NCBI GenBank assembly: GCA_929200485.1
Contig: CAKMZU010000070.1
Span: forward strand, 7,277 to 12,643
Reading direction: 5' to 3'
Source: an uncultured Gammaproteobacteria bacterium
GTDB lineage: Bacteria > Pseudomonadota > Gammaproteobacteria > Pseudomonadales > DT-91
Length of the DNA: 5,367 bases
Shown piece after piece: positions 1 to 5,367 of this stretch (positions are counted from its first letter, which is position 1; every line of letters begins with the position of its first letter). The notes under the pieces are model-generated. The model ran no database searches, was not told the DNA's origin, and was given only the letters and a program-made list of their open reading frames with translations. The position numbers were made by a program, and so were the translations under genes.

Positions 1-42
1 GTTCTAGACGATCTGAACAGGGCGATTAATGTTATTGGATAG
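1..42 (+). CDS. possible 3' end of an unidentified rightward gene (partial)
   Basis: Frame 1 is open from the first base and ends at a TAG at 40-42. It gives 13 residues, VLDDLNRAINVIG, which look like an ordinary amphipathic protein C-terminus. The other two forward frames stop at bases 4-6 and 27-29, so this is the only reasonable frame if a gene enters from the left. Thirteen codons are too few to identify a family, and an open stretch this short occurs easily by chance. If real, the gene is convergent with bioA. I do not name a product. Confidence 0.3.
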   Translation, partial: VLDDLNRAINVIG

Positions 43-122
43 TTTTTTGTAGTTAAAAAAAGAATTGCGCAGTGATTTTTTGGTTGTTTTAAGAGCAGGG
101 AGGTTTTTATGGATCCCTTGTT

Positions 123-143
123 AAAAGGCCACCTTAAGATGGC
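123..143 (-). terminator. rho-independent terminator of bioA
   Basis: Read on the minus strand, six bases after the bioA stop codon, the RNA GCCAUC-UUAA-GGUGGC folds into a 6-bp stem (one U-G wobble) with a 4-base loop, followed directly by CUUUU. On the plus strand the wobble becomes an A-C mismatch and the T-run is shorter, so the hairpin suits termination of bioA better than of a gene coming from the left. Position and shape fit an intrinsic terminator, although the stem is short. Confidence 0.65.
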
Positions 144-148
144 TTTGT

Positions 149-1423
149 CTATGTAAAGCTGCTCATGACATGCGTTAGTTTTGATAATGCTTTCTTGTCA
201 ATGATATAAGGCGGGGTGATATACAGCAGTTTTCCAAAGGGGCGAATCCATACCCCTTCAGATACAAAGTGTTTTTGAGCGCTGGCGACATCAATGGGTT
301 GTTTCATTTCAATAATACCCATGGCTCCTTTGATACGAACATCTTCAACTTTATTTGATTCAGTCAGTGGTAACAGTTCTTCTTTCAACTGCTTTTCGAT
401 TTGTTGGACCTGTGATTGCCAGTTGCTCTCCAGTAATAGTTCACAGCTGGCAATAGCGACGGCACAGGCAAGAGGATTGCCCATGAAAGTGGGGCCATGC
501 ATAAAGACACCAGATTTGGATGCACAAATACCCTTTGATACTTCATCCGTGCAGAGCGTTGCTGCCAGTGTCATATATCCACCGGTGATTGCTTTACCCA
601 CGCAGAGAATATCAGGAGTGATTCCTGCCTCGATAAAAGCAAATAACTCACCTGTTCGGCCAAAGCCCGTGGCAATTTCATCAAAAATTAGAAGTACACC
701 ATGCTGTTCACACAGATTTTTCAGTTGCTTTAAATAGGCTTTATCGTAAAAGTACATGCCTCCAGCGCCTTGCACCAGTGGTTCGACGATAACGGCAGCC
801 AGCTCTTTACCATATTGATTGAAGTAAATGTCTAAATTGGTTTTATCCTCTATAGATAAAGGCTGGTTCGGTTTTGTGGTAGGTCTTGGTAGAAAATGAT
901 TTTTTGGCAAATAATCATTGAATAACGTATGCATTCCGTTTTCAGGGTCGCAGACACTCATGGCGCCCAAGGTGTCGCCGTGATAACCGCCGAGTAATGC
1001 ACCTAATCGTGTTTTTTGGTCTTTGCCAATACCCTGTTGATACTGTAGTGCCATTTTTAAGGCAACTTCAACAGAGACTGATCCTGAATCGGCAATAAAT
1101 ACCTGTTCAAATGCCTGATTCGTCATGTCGAGTAGAATTTTTCCAAGCGTAACGGCGGGTTCATGGGTAAAGCCGCCAAACATCACATGACTCATTTTTT
1201 TGGATTGATCAATCAGTGCCTGGTTTAATTTTGGATGGTTATAACCATGAATAACAGACCACCAGGAACTCATCCCGTCCACGAGCGATTCGCCGGTTTT
1301 TAGATGAATGTTGACACCTTCACAATGGGATACTTCGTAGGTGGGTAGAGGTGAAGTAATGGAAGTGTAAGGGTGCCAAAGGTGGTCTCGATCAAAGGCT
1401 GTATCTGTCATTATGTCAGTCAT
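149..1423 (-). CDS. bioA: adenosylmethionine--8-amino-7-oxononanoate aminotransferase (DAPA synthase)
   Basis: This is a cytoplasmic PLP enzyme of biotin synthesis. It transfers the amino group of S-adenosylmethionine to 8-amino-7-oxononanoate (KAPA), giving 7,8-diaminopelargonate for BioD. The 424 residues match E. coli BioA (429) almost end to end. Landmarks are WHPYTS (16-21), MSSWW (51-55, substrate-site Trp), MSHVMFGG (77-84), ADSGSVSVEVALKMALQY (111-128), GYHGDT (146-151), DEIATGFGRTG (248-258, Asp248 for the PLP pyridine nitrogen), GKAITGG (276-282, Lys277 Schiff base), HGPTFMGNPLACA (309-321) and RPFGKLLYITPPYI (394-407, Arg394 for the substrate carboxylate). All expected active-site residues are present, so it should be functional. 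Neither Met1 nor Met5 (start at 1411) has a clear Shine-Dalgarno sequence. Starting at Met5 would give MTDTAFDRDH, which also aligns with the E. coli N-terminus. No bioB, bioF, bioC or bioD lies in the window. A BirA-like site overlaps its upstream region. Confidence 0.97.
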   Translation of the reverse strand: MTDIMTDTAFDRDHLWHPYTSITSPLPTYEVSHCEGVNIHLKTGESLVDGMSSWWSVIHGYNHPKLNQALIDQSKKMSHVMFGGFTHEPAVTLGKILLDMTNQAFEQVFIADSGSVSVEVALKMALQYQQGIGKDQKTRLGALLGGYHGDTLGAMSVCDPENGMHTLFNDYLPKNHFLPRPTTKPNQPLSIEDKTNLDIYFNQYGKELAAVIVEPLVQGAGGMYFYDKAYLKQLKNLCEQHGVLLIFDEIATGFGRTGELFAFIEAGITPDILCVGKAITGGYMTLAATLCTDEVSKGICASKSGVFMHGPTFMGNPLACAVAIASCELLLESNWQSQVQQIEKQLKEELLPLTESNKVEDVRIKGAMGIIEMKQPIDVASAQKHFVSEGVWIRPFGKLLYITPPYIIDKKALSKLTHVMSSFT

Positions 1424-1432
1424 TAAATCAAT

Positions 1433-1464
1433 TAGTTAACTGTAAATTAATATTAAGTTAACAG
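1433..1464. promoter_or_regulatory. candidate BirA (biotin repressor) operator overlapping the bioA promoter region
   Basis: Two inverted half-sites, TAGTTAACT (1433-1441) and AGTTAACAG (1456-1464), are separated by 14 bases. The described bacterial BirA signal is TTGTAAACC, 14-15 bases, GGTTTACAA. Each half here agrees at 6 of 9 positions, including the G-T, A-A/A-C core and the spacing. The site ends 10 bases before the bioA start codon. Its AT-rich spacer contains a minus-strand -10-like TAATAT (1450-1455), so a bound dimer could block initiation. A caveat is that the GTTAAC core is common in this AT-rich window, so the spacing and position carry most of the weight. Regulation by biotinoyl-AMP-bound BirA is inferred. 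Confidence 0.6.
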
Positions 1465-1682
1465 GTTGTGCTGAGAATTGCCACTAGTGCATCTGCCCTT
1501 AAGTAGCTTTTAGCATTTTAACGTACTTCATTTCTGCATTGAAATTAAACTTTTTGAGTGCTTGGTGGTCACAGTCAGGACTTAAGATTTTTTTGAGTCG
1601 TCAAACTAGCATTACTGCTTTATTTGAGAAATCGCTGGTAGTTCTTACGTTAAGGAATGAATTCTGGCTCCGGGTATAAACA

Positions 1683-1688
1683 AGAGGA
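1683..1688 (+). promoter_or_regulatory. ribosome binding site that fixes the start of the DUF2059-like gene
   Basis: AGAGGA ends four bases before the ATG at 1693. An in-frame ATG at 1657 has AAGGA directly abutting it with no spacer, and it would put a hydrophilic stretch (MNSGSGYKQEET) in front of the signal peptide. The 1693 start is therefore preferred. Confidence 0.75.
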
Positions 1689-1692
1689 AACA

Positions 1693-2490
1693 ATGAAAGT
1701 ATTAATTAGTGGTCTGTTAACTACCATGTTGTGGCTTAATTCAATGGGTGTTTATTCATCGGATGTTGTAGTTTGTGATAAGAATGAGTTGGCTGAAAAA
1801 GCCATTGAGCTATCGGGGTTTACTAATAAAGCTCAGGAGATAGCTAATGTTCTTTCTCAAATGATGCAATCGGAATTATTTGCAGGTTTTACCGATGAAG
1901 AAAAGCTACAGGCAACAAATATTATCGTATCTCGTTTGAATATGGATACATTAATTGTCCTCGCTAAAGAGGCAATGATTAAAGAGTTATCAGTAGAGGA
2001 AATGCAGACATTAGTCACTTGGTATGGATCTGAAACCAGTAAACGACTAAAAGAAATGGAAAAGGGATTAATGACTAAAGAAACCTTGATGCTGGTTTAC
2101 CAGAACACGCAAGATGTATTGGATAAACATGCCGATAGGATACCGACCGTTAAACAGATTTGTAAAAGTGCAAAATCCGATGAGCTTATGCAGTTAACGC
2201 AACAGTTCCTTATGGATACTTTTTTAATTCTCAACGGCACACCAGTATCGAAAACTGATTCAGCGGCAATGTGTCAAGTGAGTGATACAGAAGCACTTGA
2301 AGTGCTAGCGATTGCATGTTTTCTTCATGCTTATGCAGAGGCAACCGATGAAGATTTGAAGCAGCTTCAGCAGCACCTTTATTCAGATGCTTCAATTAAT
2401 TTAACTAACTTGGTGCATCAGGTATTCGGTCAGGCATTCGATGAGGTCAGGCAGTTACTCACGGAAAAATTTGCGCATAAAGTGCAGTAA
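1693..2490 (+). CDS. exported DUF2059-like protein of unknown function
   Basis: The 265-residue protein begins with a Sec-type signal peptide: a lysine at position 2, then a hydrophobic stretch of about residues 3-20, with likely cleavage near VYS-S (22/23). The mature part is almost entirely helical and acidic to neutral, as expected in the periplasm. Residues 97-124 (KELSVEEMQTLVTWYGSETS and onward) resemble the core of the DUF2059 family, which has an acidic S/T-x-E-E turn followed by an aromatic-Tyr-Gly/Ser helix. Residues 218-245 (TDEDLKQLQQHLYSDAS and onward) look like a second, more diverged copy. Four cysteines (28, 157, 194, 209) remain after cleavage and could form disulfides. The role of DUF2059 proteins is not established, so no function is given. 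It is divergent from bioA across a gap of about 270 bases. The only promoter-like match I see upstream, TTGAGA (1624-1629) with TACGTT (1646-1651), is weak. Confidence 0.8.
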   Translation: MKVLISGLLTTMLWLNSMGVYSSDVVVCDKNELAEKAIELSGFTNKAQEIANVLSQMMQSELFAGFTDEEKLQATNIIVSRLNMDTLIVLAKEAMIKELSVEEMQTLVTWYGSETSKRLKEMEKGLMTKETLMLVYQNTQDVLDKHADRIPTVKQICKSAKSDELMQLTQQFLMDTFLILNGTPVSKTDSAAMCQVSDTEALEVLAIACFLHAYAEATDEDLKQLQQHLYSDASINLTNLVHQVFGQAFDEVRQLLTEKFAHKVQ

Positions 2491-2549
2491 TCCAATAACA
2501 GTTTTGCCTCTCTAGTTAATCCATATTGCATCGGAAGCATCCCTCATTA

Positions 2550-2602
2550 GCTCAGGATACATTAAGACCATCCTGAGCGGTTCCCGAGAGCTTTTTATTT
2601 TT
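2550..2602 (+). terminator. probable terminator after the DUF2059-like gene
   Basis: GCTCAGGAT (2550-2558) and ATCCTGAGC (2570-2578) form a perfect 9-bp stem around an 11-base loop. A T-rich run (TTTTTATTTTT, 2592-2602) follows, but only after 13 intervening bases, which is further than in a classical intrinsic terminator. An alternative outer pairing of AGCTC (2549-2553) with GAGCT (2588-2592) would bring the fold right up to the T-run. The rest of the 225-base gap holds only the leader of the next gene. Confidence 0.5.
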
Positions 2603-2662
2603 ATAGCCGTCAATCTTCTGGCGGTTACCTTTTCTTAATAAATCCCTATTTGTAAAGAACAC

Positions 2663-2674
2663 TTCACTTGTGAA
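2663..2674. repeat. short inverted repeat upstream of the amide hydrolase gene
   Basis: TTCAC-TT-GTGAA is a perfect palindrome with 5-bp arms, 41 bases upstream of the hydrolase start codon. It overlaps a weak -35-like TTGTGA (2668-2673) that pairs with AATCAT (2690-2695). The position would suit an operator, but arms this short are expected by chance at an appreciable rate in a gap of this size. No known regulator is assigned. Confidence 0.25.
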
Positions 2675-2715
2675 ATTGTCATATACCTCAATCATTTTTA
2701 GTTTGAGGTTAACCC

Positions 2716-3750
2716 ATGCGACAAAAAACCGCCATTTATGTTCTTATTGCTCTTCTTTTGGCGTCAATTGATGCTATCTGTTGCACGAGAATTACCTATC
2801 ATTCCCTGTCTAATCATCAGGTAGCGACAGGTCGAAATATGGATTGGCTCCAGGATATCCCATTACGTATCTGGAAATTCCCTCGGGGCATGGTTAAATC
2901 AGGTGTCGCTGGCAATGCTCCTATCCAATGGGAATCCCGGTACGGAAGCGTTGTGGTTTCAGGGTATGAGGTTGGCGTGCCTGAAGGGATGAATGAGAAA
3001 GGCCTTTCTGTACATTTACTTTGGCTAGCTGAAACAGAGTATGGGCGATCAGAACATAAGCCATCTATTTCTGTTGGTGCCTGGGCACAATTTGTGCTTG
3101 ATAACTATGCAACGACCAGTGAGGCGGTTGAGGGTTTAATGACGTTGGATTTACAAATAGTCGCCCCCATGCTGCTGCCGGGTAAGCAACCCAAGGTTTA
3201 TCTTTCCATTGTTGATCAGGATGGGCATTGCGCAACGATTGAGTATATAGATGGTGAACAGCATATTTATCTTGATGATAGTTTAAAGGTGGTGACCAAT
3301 TTACCTTATCCAAAAGCAAAACAGCTGCAGGAGTCTGTGGAGAAAAGTATAAAATCTGTTAGTGATTTACCAGGTGACATTTATCCATCAGGAAAATATA
3401 CCCGTGCGAATTTCTATCTATCAAAACTGCCAGATGGGCTCGGAGCATTTGATAGTGTTATCTCAATCCGCAGTATCCTAGAGGCAGTGTCTGTGCCAAG
3501 AATTCACAACAATAAGAATCCATCCTGGATGTTGAAAACAATTTACCGAACCTTGTTTGATCAAACGAACCATATTTTCTATTATCAAGGAATGAAAACC
3601 CCTTATTGGTTTTATGTGCCTTTAGAAAAGATGGATTTTTCAGTAGAGGCTGATGTGCAGTCATTTGATACGAATCACGGTAAGATTATTCCTTATGGTG
3701 ATTGTAGTCAGTTATTTAAGAAAGAAACCCCATTTAAATTTTTGAGATAA
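2716..3750 (+). CDS. exported linear amide C-N hydrolase (choloylglycine hydrolase / penicillin V acylase family)
   Basis: This 344-residue Ntn-hydrolase should cleave a linear amide bond using an N-terminal cysteine. Residues 1-22 form a signal peptide (Arg2 and Lys4, then a hydrophobic stretch to about 18). Cys23 of the CTR motif is the likely nucleophile, exposed by processing. Counting Cys23 as residue 2 of mature bile salt hydrolase, other family positions fall at Arg40 and Asp43 (GRNMDW), Asn195 (VVTNLP) and Arg230 (YTRANF). The stretches IWKFPRG (52-58), GMNEKGL (91-97) and LLWLAETEYG (101-110) resemble Gram-negative members such as the Pectobacterium penicillin V acylase. Enzymes of that group can also hydrolyse acyl-homoserine lactones. 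Trp103 sits where bile salt hydrolases have Asn82, so bile salts are an unlikely substrate. The real substrate is not determined by sequence. GAGG at 2705-2708, seven bases before the ATG, supports the start. The pyruvate kinase gene follows closely. Confidence 0.88.
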   Translation: MRQKTAIYVLIALLLASIDAICCTRITYHSLSNHQVATGRNMDWLQDIPLRIWKFPRGMVKSGVAGNAPIQWESRYGSVVVSGYEVGVPEGMNEKGLSVHLLWLAETEYGRSEHKPSISVGAWAQFVLDNYATTSEAVEGLMTLDLQIVAPMLLPGKQPKVYLSIVDQDGHCATIEYIDGEQHIYLDDSLKVVTNLPYPKAKQLQESVEKSIKSVSDLPGDIYPSGKYTRANFYLSKLPDGLGAFDSVISIRSILEAVSVPRIHNNKNPSWMLKTIYRTLFDQTNHIFYYQGMKTPYWFYVPLEKMDFSVEADVQSFDTNHGKIIPYGDCSQLFKKETPFKFLR

Positions 3751-3769
3751 GGCGTATGCATTGGATAAG
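3742..3769 (+). promoter_or_regulatory. possible promoter for pykA at the 3' end of the hydrolase gene
   Basis: TTGAGA (3742-3747; 5 of 6 to the sigma-70 -35 consensus) is followed after 16 bases by GATAAG (3764-3769; 4 of 6 to the -10). Initiation about seven bases further on would give a leader of roughly 20 bases for the ATG at 3799 but almost none for the ATG at 3778. It is a moderate match found by eye, and short promoter-like sequences arise by chance in AT-rich DNA. Confidence 0.3.
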
Positions 3770-3787
3770 GGGATCTAATGCAACCTT

Positions 3788-3793
3788 GGAGAG
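3788..3793 (+). promoter_or_regulatory. ribosome binding site favouring the 3799 start of pykA
   Basis: GGAGAG ends five bases before the ATG at 3799, which is a good Shine-Dalgarno match at a normal distance. The upstream in-frame ATG at 3778 has AAGGGGA only four bases away, a poorer arrangement, and would add just seven residues (MQPWRVR) with no counterpart in E. coli PykA. Confidence 0.6.
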
Positions 3794-3798
3794 TTAGG

Positions 3799-5316
3799 AT
3801 GTCAGTCGATAGCAAAACTAAAAAAAATAACCAAGCGCATAAAAGTAACTCAGAGGCTAGACAAAAAAATAAAGATAACCAGTTAAGACGAACGAAAATT
3901 GTCGCAACGCTCGGCCCTTCCAGCAGTCGATTGGATCAAATTGAAGGGCTTATTAAAGCTGGTGCAAATGTTTTCCGTTTAAATTTTTCTCACGGGGATG
4001 CCGCTGATCATAAAGCTCGCGCGCAATTGATTAGAGAAGCAGCAAAAAAACAAGGCCGTATTGTTGCAATATTAGGCGATCTTCAAGGGCCAAAAATTCG
4101 TATCGCTCGTTTTAAGGCTGGAAAAATCATGTTAACGGACGGTGACGAATTTATTCTCAATGCCGGACTGGATTCCAATGCCGGTGATGTATCGCAAGTC
4201 GGCATTGATTATCCGCAGTTGGTTTCTGACTGCTCGGTGGGTGATACTTTGTTGCTTGATGATGGCAGGGTTGTTCTGCAAGTTAACGCGATTTCAGGCA
4301 AGAAAGTGCATTGTGGCGTTGTCATAGGAGGCGAGCTTTCCAATAACAAGGGCATTAATCGTCAAGGTGGCGGATTAACCGCCCCTGCACTAACCGAAAA
4401 AGATTTTGCGGATATTTCACTGGCTGCGGACATTGGCGTGGACTATCTCGCGGTATCTTTTCCGCGAGCAGCTAGCGATATTAATCTGGCGCGTGAGAGG
4501 CTCGAAGCCGCGGGTGGCAATGCCGGCATGGTGGCTAAAATAGAACGGGCAGAAGTGGTCAAGGACGATGCGTTGCTAAGCGAAATTATTGAAGCGTCGG
4601 ATGCCATTATGGTGGCTCGAGGGGATCTGGGGGTTGAGATTGGAGATGCAGCCTTGGTCGCAGTGCAGAAACAGATGATCAAGCAGGCGCGCACCATGAA
4701 TAAGATGGTCATTACGGCAACGCAGATGATGGAATCGATGATTGAAAATGCATTACCAACTCGTGCAGAAGTGTTTGATGTGGCGAATGCGGTTATTGAT
4801 GGAACAGATGCTGTGATGTTGTCCGCCGAATCAGCTGCGGGTAAATACCCTACGGAAGCTGTGGCTGCTATGCATCGAATCATTCTAGGTGCCGAACAGT
4901 ATCCTGCGATTATTAAATCTCAACATCGCGTGAACGAAAAATTCACCCGTATTGATGAGGCTATCGGGTTGTCGGTGATGTATGCGGCGAACCATTTAGA
5001 TGGCGTTAAGGCGATTGTCTGTATGACTGAATCGGGTTATACGCCTCAAATCATGTCGCGTATCAATTCAGATATTCCGATTTTGGCGTTTGCCAGACGA
5101 GAGCAAACACGATCTCGTCTGGCGCTTTGTCGAGGCGTTTATGCTATTGATGCTGATAAGGCAGTTGAGTCAACAACAGAAACTCACCAATGGGTCAGCG
5201 AACAGCTCTTAAAATTTGGCTACGCTACGGATGGTGATTTGGTGATTTTTGCGAACGGTAAACACCATCAGTTAGGAGGGACAAACAATATGACAATTAT
5301 TCGTATTGGTGACTAG
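3799..5316 (+). CDS. pykA: pyruvate kinase, PykA type (type II)
   Basis: Pyruvate kinase catalyses the last ATP-yielding step of glycolysis in the cytoplasm, phosphoenolpyruvate plus ADP to pyruvate plus ATP. The 505-residue protein (start at 3799) has all core motifs: RRTKIVATLGPSS (30-42), FRLNFSHG (59-66), GDLQGPKIR (93-101), LLLDDGRV (151-158), AKIERAE (246-252, catalytic Lys247 and metal ligand Glu249), ARGDLGVEIG (273-282, metal ligand Asp276), ITATQMMESM (305-314) and PTRAEVFDVANAVIDGTDAV (320-339). It reads closely like E. coli PykA throughout, including LSNNKGIN and LTEKD. Its C-terminal allosteric domain starts near 380. Lys99 replaces the Glu117 of potassium-dependent muscle-type enzymes, which predicts potassium-independent catalysis. 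The first 29 residues are a lysine- and asparagine-rich extension longer than in E. coli. A start at 3778 would give 512 residues. It begins 48 bases after the hydrolase stop with no terminator between, so co-transcription is possible. Confidence 0.96.
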   Translation: MSVDSKTKKNNQAHKSNSEARQKNKDNQLRRTKIVATLGPSSSRLDQIEGLIKAGANVFRLNFSHGDAADHKARAQLIREAAKKQGRIVAILGDLQGPKIRIARFKAGKIMLTDGDEFILNAGLDSNAGDVSQVGIDYPQLVSDCSVGDTLLLDDGRVVLQVNAISGKKVHCGVVIGGELSNNKGINRQGGGLTAPALTEKDFADISLAADIGVDYLAVSFPRAASDINLARERLEAAGGNAGMVAKIERAEVVKDDALLSEIIEASDAIMVARGDLGVEIGDAALVAVQKQMIKQARTMNKMVITATQMMESMIENALPTRAEVFDVANAVIDGTDAVMLSAESAAGKYPTEAVAAMHRIILGAEQYPAIIKSQHRVNEKFTRIDEAIGLSVMYAANHLDGVKAIVCMTESGYTPQIMSRINSDIPILAFARREQTRSRLALCRGVYAIDADKAVESTTETHQWVSEQLLKFGYATDGDLVIFANGKHHQLGGTNNMTIIRIGD

Positions 5317-5367
5317 GAGACCGTCCGAGAACAGTCTGCTCGACCTAAATTCCAGATAAGCGGCTAA
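5317..5367. other. noncoding tail after pykA, nothing recognisable
   Basis: The 51 bases after the pykA stop codon contain no ORF, ribosome site or convincing terminator. AGAC (5318-5321) and GTCT (5334-5337) could pair over a 12-base loop, but no T-run follows within the window. Any pykA terminator must lie further right. Confidence 0.6.

Noticed and set aside
43..90. A-run / T-run pairing as a terminator for a gene entering from the left
   Set aside because: Only A-U pairs form around an unpaired centre (TTTTTT-GTAGTT-AAAAAA, or AAAAAA with a later TTTTTT), with no GC stem. This is too weak to call.
294..737. 147-codon plus-strand ORF
   Set aside because: It lies wholly inside bioA on the opposite strand. 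Its translation is serine- and cysteine-rich with no family motifs, and bioA is unmistakable in the other frame.
1657..1692. Upstream in-frame ATG extending the DUF2059-like protein by 12 residues
   Set aside because: The ribosome site abuts the ATG with no spacer, and the extension would sit in front of a well-formed signal peptide. The ATG at 1693 has a properly spaced AGAGGA.
2605..2636. Second hairpin (AGCCG ... CGGTT) followed by CTTTTCTT after the DUF2059-like gene
   Set aside because: Only three strong pairs plus a wobble, with a long loop. It could be a backup terminator but is not distinguishable from chance.
3065..3319. 84-codon minus-strand ORF
   Set aside because: Antisense shadow of the amide hydrolase, which has conserved motifs across the same bases. 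No ribosome site or recognisable domain.
3458..3664. 68-codon minus-strand ORF
   Set aside because: Antisense shadow of the amide hydrolase 3' half, with no independent support.
4142..4327. 61-codon plus-strand ORF in another frame
   Set aside because: It overlaps the conserved pyruvate kinase B-domain region in a different frame and has no family resemblance.
4443..4883. 146-codon minus-strand ORF
   Set aside because: Antisense to the most conserved part of pyruvate kinase. The alanine- and serine-rich translation is a typical shadow of that codon pattern.
1..5367. Search for a novel multi-gene system, mobile element, CRISPR array or RNA gene
   Set aside because: All substantial ORFs belong to known or partly known families, with no shared pathway. 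There are no terminal repeats, transposase, integrase, tandem repeat array or tRNA/rRNA-like segments.

Overview
The window looks like ordinary chromosomal DNA of a Gram-negative gammaproteobacterium with moderate-to-low GC. The BioA and pyruvate kinase proteins read like close relatives of Escherichia coli BioA and PykA. Two further proteins carry Sec-type signal peptides, as expected for periplasmic proteins. A marine or host-associated relative of the Oceanospirillales would fit, but the sequence does not settle the genus. I see no rRNA, tRNA, CRISPR array, insertion sequence or phage gene.

Layout. Bases 1-42 may be the last codons of a rightward gene. BioA, the biotin-pathway aminotransferase, lies on the minus strand (149-1423). 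A compact hairpin just past its stop codon works better as a terminator in the bioA direction. Immediately upstream of bioA, two GTTAAC-containing half-sites are spaced like a BirA (biotin repressor) operator. After an AT-rich gap comes a rightward gene for a small exported protein resembling the DUF2059 family (1693-2490), followed by a hairpin and a T-tract. Next is an exported Ntn-hydrolase of the choloylglycine hydrolase / penicillin V acylase family (2716-3750). A PykA-type pyruvate kinase (3799-5316) starts 48 bases after it with no terminator between. The last 51 bases hold nothing I can support.

How the genes relate. No single pathway links them. BioA is regulated apart from the rest, probably by biotin through BirA. 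The DUF2059-like protein and the amide hydrolase both act outside the cytoplasm but have separate leaders. The hydrolase and pyk may share a transcript, although a promoter-like sequence at the hydrolase 3' end could serve pyk alone. I found no convincing novel multi-gene system. The points most worth following are the candidate BirA site, the active site and double-cysteine processing junction of the hydrolase, the apparent internal repeat in the DUF2059-like protein, and the lysine-rich N-terminal extension of the pyruvate kinase.
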